From positions 1 through 64,000 of the forward strand of contig NZ_MDAG01000013.1 of NCBI RefSeq assembly GCF_002876705.1: a stretch of 64,000 bases of DNA, given 5' to 3'. The notes beneath the pieces were generated by a model. That model searched no databases. It had not been told where the DNA came from and was given only the letters and a program-made list of their open reading frames with translations. Below, piece by piece: positions 7,417 through 16,097 of this stretch. How positions within the stretch are numbered: position 1 is the stretch's first letter; every line of letters begins with the position of its first letter. The translations under genes were made by a program, and so were the position numbers. Source of the DNA: Enterovibrio norvegicus_B (GTDB taxonomy: Bacteria; Pseudomonadota; Gammaproteobacteria; Enterobacterales; Vibrionaceae).

Positions 7417-7446
7417 AAAAAAACCGCAGCCGAAGCCGCGGTTTTT
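7417..7446. terminator. Bidirectional terminator between intI and fumarase
   Basis: Arms aaaccgc (7421-7427) and gcggttt (7438-7444) are flanked by A and T runs. The hairpin sits between the convergent integrase and fumarase genes. Confidence 0.8.
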
Positions 7447-7467
7447 AATTCTAAAATCGCGTTGAAA

Positions 7468-8982
7468 TTAATCTTCCATTTCAGCGATTTTCACTTTCCA
7501 TGTATCAGGGCCGATTTGGTGTGCATTGTCACCGCGTGAATCCACGGCAACGGTCACTGGCATGTCTTCTACTTCAAATTCGTAGATCGCTTCCATACCC
7601 AAATCTTCGAAGGCCACGACGCGGGCTTTCTTAATGGCTTTTGCTACCAAGTAAGCAGCACCGCCAACAGCCATCAAATAAACCGCTTTGTGCTGTTTGA
7701 TGGATTCAACCGTTGCAGGGCCGCGTTCTGCTTTACCAATCATACCAATAAGACCAGTGTCACCAAGCATCATCTCGGTGAACTTGTCCATACGGGTTGA
7801 CGTTGTTGGGCCTGCTGGGCCAACCGCTTCATCACCCACTGCATCAACAGGGCCGACGTAGTAAATGAAACGTCCGTTGAAGTCGACGCCTTTTGGCAAG
7901 CCTTCACCGTTGTTCAACATTTCTTGAATACGTTTATGTGCCGCATCACGACCTGTCAGGATTTTGCCTGAAAGCAGTACAGTCTCGCCGGTTTTCCACT
8001 CTTGAATGTCATCTTTGCTGATTTCATCAAGGTTTACGCGGCGCACGTTATCGCCCACTTCCCACGTCACTTCTGGCCACTCTTCCAGTTTTGGTGGCTG
8101 AAGGTCGGCAGGGCCTGAACCATCAAGGGTAAAGTGAACATGACGCGTTGCTGCACAGTTCGGGATCAAACACACAGGCTTTGATGCGGCGTGTGTTGGG
8201 GCGGTTTTGATTTTCACGTCAACCACTGTGGTTAAACCGCCAAGGCCTTGTGCGCCAATGCCGAGTTTGTTCACGCGATTGAAGATGTCTAAACGCAGTT
8301 CTTCTTCTGCGTTTTCAGGACCACGATCGATCAGCTCTTGAATGTCGATGTGTTCCATCAGAGATTCTTTTGCCAGCACAGCCGCTTTTTCAGCCGTACC
8401 GCCAATGCCTATGCCCAACATGCCTGGTGGACACCAACCTGCACCCATGGTTGGCAGTGTTTTCTCTACCCACGCTGCCACGTCGTCTGACGGGTTCAGC
8501 ATCACCATTTTGGTTTTGTTTTCAGAACCGCCACCTTTGGCTGCGATTTGGATTTCAACCGTGTTGCCCGGCACCATGTTGATGTGAACAACGGCGGGTG
8601 TATTGTCTTTGGTGTTTGAGCGCTTGCCTGCTGGGTCGGCAACAACAGATGCGCGCAATGGGTTGTCAGGGTTGTTGTACGCACGGCGCACACCCTCATC
8701 CACCATTTGTTGCACTGTCAGGTCACTTTCCCATTGCACGTTCATGCCAATGTTCACGAAACACGTCACGATGCCTGTGTCTTGGCAGATTGGGCGTTTG
8801 CCCTCTGCAGACATGCGTGAGTTGATCAGAATTTGTGCTATGGCATCTTTCGCGGCTTGGCTTTGCTCTTTGTTGTACGCCTTTTCTAGCGCCTGAACAA
8901 AATCGATAGGGTGATAGTAAGAAATATACTGCAGGGCGTCAGCGACACTGTCGATGACGTCTTCCTTACGAATGACAGTCAT
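7468..8982 (-). CDS. fumA: Class I (iron-sulfur) fumarate hydratase
   Basis: The enzyme interconverts fumarate and malate in the citric acid cycle and acts in the cytoplasm. The ATG at 8982 is chosen because aaagagg lies 7 bp upstream, giving 504 residues that begin MTVIRKEDVIDSVADALQYI; an in-frame ATG at 9012 has no such site. Class I signatures are clear: RPICQDTG with C66, GAGWCPPGMLG with C184, and CLIPNCAATRH with C271 and C276, which include the ligands of the [4Fe-4S] cluster. It is of the single-chain type and somewhat shorter than E. coli FumA (548 aa). It is transcribed alone, toward the integrase, and ends at a shared terminator. Confidence 0.95.
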   Translation of the reverse strand: MTVIRKEDVIDSVADALQYISYYHPIDFVQALEKAYNKEQSQAAKDAIAQILINSRMSAEGKRPICQDTGIVTCFVNIGMNVQWESDLTVQQMVDEGVRRAYNNPDNPLRASVVADPAGKRSNTKDNTPAVVHINMVPGNTVEIQIAAKGGGSENKTKMVMLNPSDDVAAWVEKTLPTMGAGWCPPGMLGIGIGGTAEKAAVLAKESLMEHIDIQELIDRGPENAEEELRLDIFNRVNKLGIGAQGLGGLTTVVDVKIKTAPTHAASKPVCLIPNCAATRHVHFTLDGSGPADLQPPKLEEWPEVTWEVGDNVRRVNLDEISKDDIQEWKTGETVLLSGKILTGRDAAHKRIQEMLNNGEGLPKGVDFNGRFIYYVGPVDAVGDEAVGPAGPTTSTRMDKFTEMMLGDTGLIGMIGKAERGPATVESIKQHKAVYLMAVGGAAYLVAKAIKKARVVAFEDLGMEAIYEFEVEDMPVTVAVDSRGDNAHQIGPDTWKVKIAEMED

Positions 8983-9474
8983 AATTGCCTCTTTAATTGT
9001 TATAGATTCCATGGCGCTGTCTGCCCGTTTGTAGTCACAAGCTATACAGTGCTTCCAGTTAACGTTCGTTACCTACCCTGTGTGCACAAAGGCGCAAAGG
9101 TCTGGCCTTTGCAACATCTCTGTATTTGGGTAGTGTAGGCTGCTTTGGCGGGTTGGGGATGATTCACCCAGTGTATTCACCTTTCTTGGCAACCTGTTAC
9201 GTATCCTTGTTAATGCAGTTTTCTGATGCGATTTTATAACAATATTCCGATGAAAAGCGTTAAGAAAGGCAGCGAAACCGTCTTCTAATAACGCAAAAAC
9301 ACAATAGAGTGTGCAATCTGCGTCATTTGACCCGAATGCCGTTGATTCTGCGAAATCTCAACGCGGGAATGTTCGTCATAAAACCCGCGATTATGATACT
9401 CTTACGGTCCATTCAGCGCCAACAGACGCGTCAATACCGATCACAAAAACACGAAAATGACAGAATCGAGACGA
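8983..9474. other. Divergent intergenic region fumA / pabB
   Basis: No credible gene is seen in these roughly 490 bp. The region must hold the promoters of both flanking operons. One inverted repeat, CGCGGG (9362-9367) with CCCGCG (9384-9389), lies about 90 bp before pabB and could be a leader hairpin. Nothing else stands out. Confidence 0.5.
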
Positions 9475-10872
9475 ATGCCCATCACCCTGCAGTTTTTTGA
9501 GTACTCACCGACTCGCCTTGCCGATCTATTTTCACGCGTTGAAGCGCATTCTTGGTCAATGTTGTTGCAATCAGCGGCAGCTTCTCACCCTGATAATCGT
9601 TTTGATATTCTGGTTGCAGACCCTATCGCCACGCTATGCAGTGATGATGGCGAAAACACGATTCATTATCGTGATGGCGCTGATAAGAATGAAACCATCG
9701 AGCACAACAGTGACGACCCATTCCACGTGCTCCGTCGTTTGCAAGAGGCATTACTCCCGGAACTCGAACCGATTGCGCCTTGGCCATTTCTGGGCGGTGC
9801 TCTGGGGTATTTCAGTTACGACTTGGGCCGACAAGTAGAAACGCTACCGACCCTTGCTGACAACGACATTGCGATCCCTGACATGGCAATCGGCATGTAT
9901 GATTGGGCGTTGATTGCAGATCATAAAGAACAGAAATTGGTGCTGATCCAGCCTGAAGGACAAGATCGCTGGGCGTGGCTGAATGCCCAACAATCGCCTT
10001 TAACGTCTTCATCATCTGAACAAGACAAAAACCCTGCGTCGTTTTCGCTCACTGACGGTTGGCAAGCCAACATGACGCCAGAGAGCTATGAGAACAAATT
10101 CGATGCGGTGCAAGCCTATTTGATGTCGGGGGATTGCTACCAAATCAACCTTGCGCAGCGCTTTGAAGCCCCCTATCAAGGCAGTGAATGGGAGGCTTAT
10201 CAACGCTTGGCAGAAAACAATGGCGCACCTTTCTCGGGCTTCTTGCGATTAGATAACGCGGCGATGTTGTCCGTGTCGCCAGAACGCTTTTTGCAATTGC
10301 ACGGTAAAGAAATCGAAACCAAGCCGATAAAAGGAACAAGGCCCCGCGGCAAAACGCCGTCTGAAGACGCCGAAAAGATAGAAGACTTGCTCACCGCAGA
10401 AAAAGATCGCGCGGAAAATTTGATGATTGTGGACCTGTTGCGGAATGATATTGGCCGCGTGGCCTCGCCGGGTTCGGTAAATGTGCCTAAACTTTTCAAT
10501 ATCGAGACGTTTCCGGCCGTCCATCATCTAGTCAGTACTGTAACGGGAACCTTGGCTGACAACGCGCATGCCATTGATTTGCTCAGAGCATGTTTCCCTG
10601 GTGGTTCAATCACTGGCGCACCGAAAGTGCGCGCAATGGAAATCATTGAAGAATTAGAACCCCACCGTCGCACCATCTATTGCGGCAGCATTGGCTATCT
10701 CAGCCGTTGTGGCACCATGGACACGAGCATCACCATTCGTACCTTGGTGTGTCACAAACAGCGTATTTACGCTTGGGCTGGCGGTGCAGTGGTTGCTGAC
10801 AGCGAAGCCGCATCGGAATACCAAGAAACACTCGATAAACTGAGTAAGATTTTACCCGTTCTTTCTGCGTAG
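9475..10872 (+). CDS. pabB: Aminodeoxychorismate synthase component I
   Basis: PabB converts chorismate with ammonia, supplied by PabA, to 4-amino-4-deoxychorismate for folate synthesis. The chorismate-binding fold shows PIKGTRPRG with the Lys typical of the PabB active site, NLMIVDLLRNDIGRV, and PGGSITGAPKVRAMEII near the C terminus. The protein is about 465 residues from the ATG at 9475, which has a gag upstream; an ATG at 9457 is in frame but has no ribosome binding site. No glutaminase domain is fused, so a separate PabA is needed. nudL follows after 87 bp, and the order pabB-nudL-serine deaminase is also found in E. coli, with sdaC added here. Confidence 0.93.
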   Translation: MPITLQFFEYSPTRLADLFSRVEAHSWSMLLQSAAASHPDNRFDILVADPIATLCSDDGENTIHYRDGADKNETIEHNSDDPFHVLRRLQEALLPELEPIAPWPFLGGALGYFSYDLGRQVETLPTLADNDIAIPDMAIGMYDWALIADHKEQKLVLIQPEGQDRWAWLNAQQSPLTSSSSEQDKNPASFSLTDGWQANMTPESYENKFDAVQAYLMSGDCYQINLAQRFEAPYQGSEWEAYQRLAENNGAPFSGFLRLDNAAMLSVSPERFLQLHGKEIETKPIKGTRPRGKTPSEDAEKIEDLLTAEKDRAENLMIVDLLRNDIGRVASPGSVNVPKLFNIETFPAVHHLVSTVTGTLADNAHAIDLLRACFPGGSITGAPKVRAMEIIEELEPHRRTIYCGSIGYLSRCGTMDTSITIRTLVCHKQRIYAWAGGAVVADSEAASEYQETLDKLSKILPVLSA

Positions 10873-10959
10873 CACGCCGTCGCATTAGGTTTTCACCCCG
10901 CGGCAAATCCGGTGCTTTGTTGACGCAGCGCTTTGATGAACACATATGGAAAGGAAATC

Positions 10960-11652
10960 ATGTTAAAAACGCCAGGGATGGAAAACGATGAACCGTTAAC
11001 CTTAGAGGTACTGCAGCGATGCACTCGCCAGAACCCTATGCGCCCCCTATCCCGTCACTGGCTTGTACAACGATTTAGCCTAAGTCCTTGTAACAATTAT
11101 GATGAGCGTGTGTTACAGCGCGCTCGTGATGCCTTCATGCAAAACAACACCACTGAACTTCGAGAAGCCGCGGTAATGATCGCCCTTGCTGAGCGCAATG
11201 GCGAGTTACAGGTATTGCTCACCAAAAGAGCGATGCATTTGAAGCATCACCCTGGGCAAATCAGCTTCCCCGGCGGCAAGGTGGAAAGATCAGACAAAGA
11301 CATTGTTGAAACCGCGATTCGAGAAATGGAAGAAGAGATCGGCGTATCGACGACGCGAGACAACCTTCTTGGCTGTTTAGCCCCGCTGCCGACGGTTAGC
11401 GGCTACTTGGTCACACCCGTGATCGCCTTTGTTGACGCGGATTATGAGGCGGTGATTGATGCAAACGAAGTGGACTGCCTATTTGAAGTACCACTTGCCC
11501 AATTCATGAGACGCAACGCCATCGCCAAACAACCGTTTTTGGTGCGTGGAAAAACGTACGACATTTATGCCATGACCTACCAAGAGCACTTAATTTGGGG
11601 GGTGACGGCGCAAATTCTCCATACACTGAGCCAGCAACTTCACCTTCATTGA
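10960..11652 (+). CDS. nudL: CoA pyrophosphatase-type Nudix hydrolase
   Basis: NudL-family enzymes cleave CoA and its derivatives to 4'-phosphopantetheine and adenosine 3',5'-bisphosphate. The protein has 230 residues from the ATG at 10960, which follows a strong aaggaaa site; an ATG 27 bp earlier is less likely. The CoA-specific motif LLTKRAMHLKHHPGQISF leads straight into the Nudix box GGKVERSDKDIVETAIREME followed by EEIGV, whose REMEEEIG holds the metal-binding glutamates. The pabB-nudL pairing is conserved in E. coli. It is probably co-transcribed with pabB. Confidence 0.92.
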   Translation: MLKTPGMENDEPLTLEVLQRCTRQNPMRPLSRHWLVQRFSLSPCNNYDERVLQRARDAFMQNNTTELREAAVMIALAERNGELQVLLTKRAMHLKHHPGQISFPGGKVERSDKDIVETAIREMEEEIGVSTTRDNLLGCLAPLPTVSGYLVTPVIAFVDADYEAVIDANEVDCLFEVPLAQFMRRNAIAKQPFLVRGKTYDIYAMTYQEHLIWGVTAQILHTLSQQLHLH

Positions 11653-11805
11653 TGCCAAATCTCACTCCGCTTTTTCGCCCTTAAAACGCTAACATTTGTT
11701 GATAATTTAAAATTATTTTTAGGCTATTAAACATCGTTTTTAAACGATAAAAAAGCGATAGCGCGTAACAAAAAATATTCTTTCGGCCTCCTTACATTTA
11801 CATAG

Positions 11806-11827
11806 AAAAGTGATCTTAATCACAGTT
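11806..11827 (+). promoter_or_regulatory. Candidate CRP site upstream of sdaC
   Basis: GTGA (11810-11813), six bases (TCTTAA) and TCAC (11820-11823) form a near-consensus CRP box with A-rich and T-rich flanks, ending about 70 bp before the sdaC start. Serine uptake and deamination are catabolic and cAMP-CRP control of sdaC is known in E. coli, so the placement makes sense. Confidence 0.7.
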
Positions 11828-11895
11828 TAAAATGCAAATATGTAAACAATACGCGTCGACTATGATCCGTTACGTATTTTTTTGGTGATTAAACG

Positions 11896-13164
11896 ATGCA
11901 AACCACCCAATCCACCACAACTTCAAGCGCTGCCAAAATGAAATGGTCTGCGCAAGATACAACTTGGATGCTATCTCTGTTCGGAACAGCGGTAGGTGCA
12001 GGTATTCTTTTCCTTCCAATCAATGCTGGCTTAAACGGATTCTGGCCGCTGGTTGCTTTGGCGCTGCTTGTTGGCCCAATGACGTACTTCGCTCACCGTG
12101 GCCTAGCACGTTTTGTACTGTCTTCTAAAAAACCTGGAAGCGACATCACTGAAGTTGTTGAAGAACACTTCGGCGCGACCGCGGGTAAACTCATCACTCT
12201 TCTGTACTTTTTCGCGATTTACCCGATCGTTCTGATTTACGGCGTTGGTATCACCAACACGGTTGATTCTTTCATGGTGAACCAACTTGGCATGGAATCA
12301 CTGCCACGTGCCGTTCTGTCTATCGTTCTTATCCTGGGTATGATGTCTGTCATGCTTGCGGGTGAAAAACTGATGCTGAAAGTCACGCAGTTCTTGGTTT
12401 ACCCACTGGTTGCTATCCTGCTGTTCATGTCTATCTACCTGATCCCTGATTGGAACACGTCTGCGCTGCAGCAAATTCCAACCGCAGGTGATTTCATGAC
12501 AACTATCTGGATCTCTATCCCTGTATTGGTGTTCGCGTTTAACCATAGCCCTGCAATTTCTGCATTCTCTATGGCACAAACACGTGAATACGGCGACAAC
12601 GCTGAGCGCAAATCAAACCAAATCTTGTTCCGCACTGCGGGCATGCTACTTGGTTTCGTTATGCTGTTCGTGTTCTCTTGCGTACTGAGCCTAACGCCTG
12701 CTGACCTTGCTGAAGCAAAAGCGCAGAACTTGGCAGTACTGTCATACCTTGCGAACAAGCACGAAAGCCCATTCATTTCTTACTTGGGTCCTGTCGTTGC
12801 GTTCGTTGCTATCGTTTCTTCTTTCTTCGGTCACTACATGGGTGCACGTGAAGGTCTGAACGGTTTGATCATCAAGCAACTACGTTCACGCAATAAAACA
12901 GTTAACCTGAAGAAAATCGACATGTTCACTGTTGCGTTTGTGATTATCACAAGCTGGATTGTTGCGACCATCAACCCAAGCATTCTGGGTATGATCGAGT
13001 CACTGGGCGGCCCTATTATTGCGACGATTCTGTTCATCATGCCGATGTACGCAATCAAGAAAGTGCCTGCAATGAAGAAGTATGGCGGCAAAGCCAGCAA
13101 CATCTTCGTGACCTTCATGGGTGCGGTAGCAATTTCAGCGATTATGTACAGTTTCGTATCGTAA
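11896..13164 (+). CDS. sdaC: Serine/proton symporter of the HAAAP family
   Basis: The product is an inner-membrane serine transporter of 422 residues with about 11 hydrophobic segments. The start of the transmembrane region, SLFGTAVGAGILFLPINAG, is the typical first helix of the hydroxy/aromatic amino acid permeases, and the sequence agrees with SdaC throughout (for example FAFNHSPAISAFS). A serine deaminase gene follows after a terminator, as in E. coli sdaC-sdaB, so imported serine is broken down to pyruvate and ammonia. A CRP-like site precedes the gene. The ribosome binding site is weak. Confidence 0.95.
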   Translation: MQTTQSTTTSSAAKMKWSAQDTTWMLSLFGTAVGAGILFLPINAGLNGFWPLVALALLVGPMTYFAHRGLARFVLSSKKPGSDITEVVEEHFGATAGKLITLLYFFAIYPIVLIYGVGITNTVDSFMVNQLGMESLPRAVLSIVLILGMMSVMLAGEKLMLKVTQFLVYPLVAILLFMSIYLIPDWNTSALQQIPTAGDFMTTIWISIPVLVFAFNHSPAISAFSMAQTREYGDNAERKSNQILFRTAGMLLGFVMLFVFSCVLSLTPADLAEAKAQNLAVLSYLANKHESPFISYLGPVVAFVAIVSSFFGHYMGAREGLNGLIIKQLRSRNKTVNLKKIDMFTVAFVIITSWIVATINPSILGMIESLGGPIIATILFIMPMYAIKKVPAMKKYGGKASNIFVTFMGAVAISAIMYSFVS

Positions 13165-13191
13165 AATTTCGTGTAAACTAGCCGACCTGTA

Positions 13192-13228
13192 AAAGAGCAA
13201 GGATTCTCTAATGACCTTGCTCTTTTTT
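13192..13228 (+). terminator. Terminator after sdaC
   Basis: A 9-bp stem, agagcaagg (13194-13202) with ccttgctct (13215-13223), is followed by a run of T. It should separate sdaC from the deaminase gene at least in part. Confidence 0.85.
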
Positions 13229-13360
13229 GCTTTCCAATCACGAGCCATGGAATTCCTTTCCTGCTCTGAATCTGGTCGCCTCCACGGATGGATAACTATT
13301 TAAGAATAAATCCAAATGCGCGCTTAATGTAAACCGCGCGCATTGACTGAGGTATGACAA

Positions 13361-14722
13361 ATGATCAGTGTTTTTGACATCTTTAAAATCGGCGTAGGCC
13401 CATCTAGCTCACACACTGTGGGCCCAATGAAAGCGGGTAAGTCTTTCATCGACGATTTGCGCAGTATGGAAAAACTGCGTGATGTAACAAAAATCACCGT
13501 TGACGTATACGGCTCTCTGTCTCTGACAGGTAAAGGCCACCACACCGATGTTGCTATCATCATGGGTCTTGCGGGTAACACCCCAGAACACGTTGATATC
13601 GACAGCATTCCAGGCTTTATCGCACGTGTTGAAGAAACCGAGCGTATGCCTGTTGGTATGCATTGCCACACTGTCGATTTCCCACGCGACGGCGGCATGA
13701 ACTTCCACACGTCGAACCTGCCTTTGCACGAAAATGGTATGGAAATCCACGCGTGGGTCGGTGAAGAAAAGATCTACACCAAAACCTATTACTCTATCGG
13801 CGGTGGCTTCATCGTTGATGAAGAGAACTTCGGCAAAGAAGACGAAAACAAAATCAAAGTCCCTTACGATTTCAACAGCGCAGAAGAGCTGCTGACACAT
13901 TGTAAAGAAACCGGTTTGTCTATCAGCGCAGTTGTCATGTCTAACATGCGTGCTATGCACTCAGAAGACGAAATTCAAACGTACTTCGGTAACATCTGGC
14001 GCACCATGCGCGAATGTTTAGACCGCGGTATGAACAATGAAGGCGTGCTGCCTGGTCCACTGCGTGTTCCACGTCGTGCTGCGGCTCTTCGCCAACAGCT
14101 TATTGCGTCTGAGAAGTTCTCAAACGACCCAATGGCAGTGGTTGACTGGGTAAACATGTTTGCCTTTGCTGTGAATGAAGAAAACGCTGCCGGTGGCCGT
14201 GTTGTAACAGCACCAACCAATGGCGCGTGTGGCATCATCCCTGCGGTATTGGCGTACTACGACAAGTTCATTCAGAACGTAGGTCCACGTGAATACATGC
14301 GTTACTTTGCGGTATCTGGCGCAATTGGCGGCTTGTACAAGCAGAATGCCTCTATCTCTGGCGCAGAAGTGGGCTGTCAGGGTGAAGTTGGCGTGGCGTG
14401 TTCTATGGCGGCTGCAGGTCTGGCTGAGTTGATGGGCGGTAGCGCACAGCAAGTGTGTATCGCGGCTGAAATCGGCATGGAGCACAACCTAGGTCTAACG
14501 TGTGACCCAGTTGCAGGTCAGGTTCAGGTGCCGTGTATCGAGCGTAACGGCATTGCGGCAATGAAAGCGATCAACTCAACGCGTATGGCGCTTCGTCGCT
14601 CGTCTGAGCCGCGTGTGTCGTTGGACAAAGTGATCGAAACCATGCTGGAAACCGGCAAAGACATGAATGCGAAGTACCGTGAGACGTCTCAGGGCGGTCT
14701 GGCAATCAAAGTTATCTGCTAA
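13361..14722 (+). CDS. sdaA: L-serine ammonia-lyase, iron-sulfur type
   Basis: The enzyme deaminates L-serine to pyruvate and ammonia in the cytoplasm, using an oxygen-sensitive [4Fe-4S] cluster. It is a single-chain form of 453 residues. The beta domain begins FDIFKIGVGPSSSHTVGPM, the family signature, and the alpha domain contains EVGCQGEVGVACSMAAAG and CDPVAGQVQVPC, which hold the cluster cysteines. The gene follows sdaC. The position after pabB-nudL matches E. coli sdaA, while pairing with sdaC matches sdaB, so the symbol is a choice by synteny only. Confidence 0.95.
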   Translation: MISVFDIFKIGVGPSSSHTVGPMKAGKSFIDDLRSMEKLRDVTKITVDVYGSLSLTGKGHHTDVAIIMGLAGNTPEHVDIDSIPGFIARVEETERMPVGMHCHTVDFPRDGGMNFHTSNLPLHENGMEIHAWVGEEKIYTKTYYSIGGGFIVDEENFGKEDENKIKVPYDFNSAEELLTHCKETGLSISAVVMSNMRAMHSEDEIQTYFGNIWRTMRECLDRGMNNEGVLPGPLRVPRRAAALRQQLIASEKFSNDPMAVVDWVNMFAFAVNEENAAGGRVVTAPTNGACGIIPAVLAYYDKFIQNVGPREYMRYFAVSGAIGGLYKQNASISGAEVGCQGEVGVACSMAAAGLAELMGGSAQQVCIAAEIGMEHNLGLTCDPVAGQVQVPCIERNGIAAMKAINSTRMALRRSSEPRVSLDKVIETMLETGKDMNAKYRETSQGGLAIKVIC

Positions 14723-14744
14723 TACGCAGTAACGAATTCATAGT

Positions 14745-14787
14745 CTCTGGCAACGATATCGACTCTGGCAACGATATCGACTCTGGC
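14745..14787 (+). repeat. 18-bp tandem repeat behind the serine deaminase gene
   Basis: The unit ctctggcaacgatatcga occurs at 14745-14762 and 14763-14780 without a mismatch, followed by a partial ctctggc (14781-14787). It lies between the stop codon and the terminator. It is not in a reading frame I can support. Confidence 0.9.
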
Positions 14788-14817
14788 GACAACGCGAATA
14801 CCTCGTGAACTCACCAG

Positions 14818-14852
14818 AAAAAAAGAAACCCGCCGATTGGCGGGTTTCTTTT
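14818..14852. terminator. Bidirectional terminator between serine deaminase and sigma factor genes
   Basis: Arms gaaacccgcc and ggcgggtttc with flanking A and T runs sit between two convergent genes. Confidence 0.88.
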
Positions 14853-14869
14853 ATCCATCACTTTTCATT

Positions 14870-15454
14870 TCAAGCGGTGGCCAACATACGTTCTTCTTCT
14901 TTCACGACATGCCGCTCTGCAGCGTCTATCGCGCGATAAAGGCGCATCTTGGTTGCACTAAGCCCCAGTCCAAGCACTTGGCTGATTTCTTCAAGGGATA
15001 AATCGTGCTCAAAACGCAGTACGAGTATCTCTTGTGCCGTCTTTGCCAAGTTTCGAACAGTGTTGGCGATGCCTTGTTGCTCTGCAGCAACGGGACACAC
15101 TTCTTCACTGCCCTGCTCTTCTGATTGCTCTTCCGAAATGAAACGCTGATGGTGTGTAGCACGTTTCTTTAAATAGCTTCTGCATTGATTGTCTGCAATT
15201 GCATATAACCAACTTCTGAATGCCGCTTCGCCGCGGTAGGCGTGGATGTAGCGGTAGCTACGAACAAGGGTCTCTTGCAATACGTCATCCGCATCATAAG
15301 AACAACCCAGCCACGCCATGCATCGACGATGTAATGGTGAAAGATAACGAGCGACCACTTGGTCAAAATAGTGGCGAGCTAATGGGTCCCCCGCCTGAAT
15401 CTTCGCTATCTGTTCACGCTCACTGTTGAGACAGTTTGAATCCACTGAATGCAT
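14870..15454 (-). CDS. ECF-type RNA polymerase sigma factor
   Basis: The protein is a group IV sigma factor of 194 residues. The ATG at 15454 is chosen because the strong aggaggg (15463-15469) lies 8 bp upstream; a start at 15487 is in frame but unsupported. Region 2 is visible around DADDVLQETLVRSYRYIHAY and FRSWLYAIADNQCRSYL (residues about 55-100), and region 4 as LSLEEISQVLGLGLSATK followed by MRLYRAI (about 150-180). No anti-sigma factor gene is adjacent on either side, and the gene stands alone with a long upstream region. The target genes are unknown. Confidence 0.9.
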   Translation of the reverse strand: MHSVDSNCLNSEREQIAKIQAGDPLARHYFDQVVARYLSPLHRRCMAWLGCSYDADDVLQETLVRSYRYIHAYRGEAAFRSWLYAIADNQCRSYLKKRATHHQRFISEEQSEEQGSEEVCPVAAEQQGIANTVRNLAKTAQEILVLRFEHDLSLEEISQVLGLGLSATKMRLYRAIDAAERHVVKEEERMLATA

Positions 15455-16043
15455 GATTAATACCCTCCTGGTATTCGAGTGGTGCACTCAACCTAGCCAA
15501 ACCAAGATCAACAATCAAACAGTGTTTTCTATTCAAAACTGACAGATTTTTGGGCAATTTAAACACGCGTTTTCAAAAAAATATTGAACAGCGTTTTTTA
15601 ATCAACAACTTACAAACATCATTATCGAACGCCGTTCAATTACCCTACAATTTTTGTGCATTCAACCAGATAGTGTATTTCTCACCGCTGACACACATTA
15701 TCAAAACTGGCCGCAGGTCTGACCACCATATTCTTATACAACGAGAGACGATAATGGGTGTTTTTTTAGCCATTTTTGTTTTGGGGAAATAGCCATATAA
15801 ATGCAACAAGGTGCATTAAAAATATTAAATCATATGGCATTCAATGAGTGAGCCTATTCAATCCTCTTTCCTAGTGCTCTGCTTAGCCACGCATTCAAGC
15901 TTCCCCGCTAACCTTCACATAGCAATATGTCGAACCTCTGCCTCTAACCTAAGCCTCTAACTTCTGCCTCTAACTTCGGTTTCGCATCTCGGCAGCCTCT
16001 TTGTTCCCACCTTGCTTGCTCCGCACTTACTGAATTTCAGCCA
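15455..16043. other. Intergenic region with low-complexity repeats
   Basis: This stretch of about 590 bp holds the sigma factor promoter on its left. Around 15930-15985 there is a degenerate pyrimidine-rich repeat based on cctctaac/cctctgcc. An 80-codon plus-strand frame at 15550-15792 has no recognisable protein character and is not called. No RNA gene is recognised. Confidence 0.5.
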
Positions 16044-16044
16044 T

Positions 16045-16074
16045 AAAAAAAGCCCGCTATATATAGCGGGCTTT
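16045..16074. terminator. Terminator of the OFA-family transporter gene
   Basis: The hairpin has perfect arms aaagcccgcta and tagcgggcttt. The stop of the leftward transporter gene lies 24 bp away. Confidence 0.88.
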
Positions 16075-16097
16075 CTGAATGCGTATCGCGTCAGCAA

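Noticed and set aside
8342..8896. Several plus-strand frames over the fumarase gene
   Set aside because: They are antisense shadows of a clear fumarase with intact motifs.
15550..15792. 80-codon plus-strand frame in the gap after the sigma factor gene
   Set aside because: It has no ribosome binding site, an unusual composition and no recognisable protein character.
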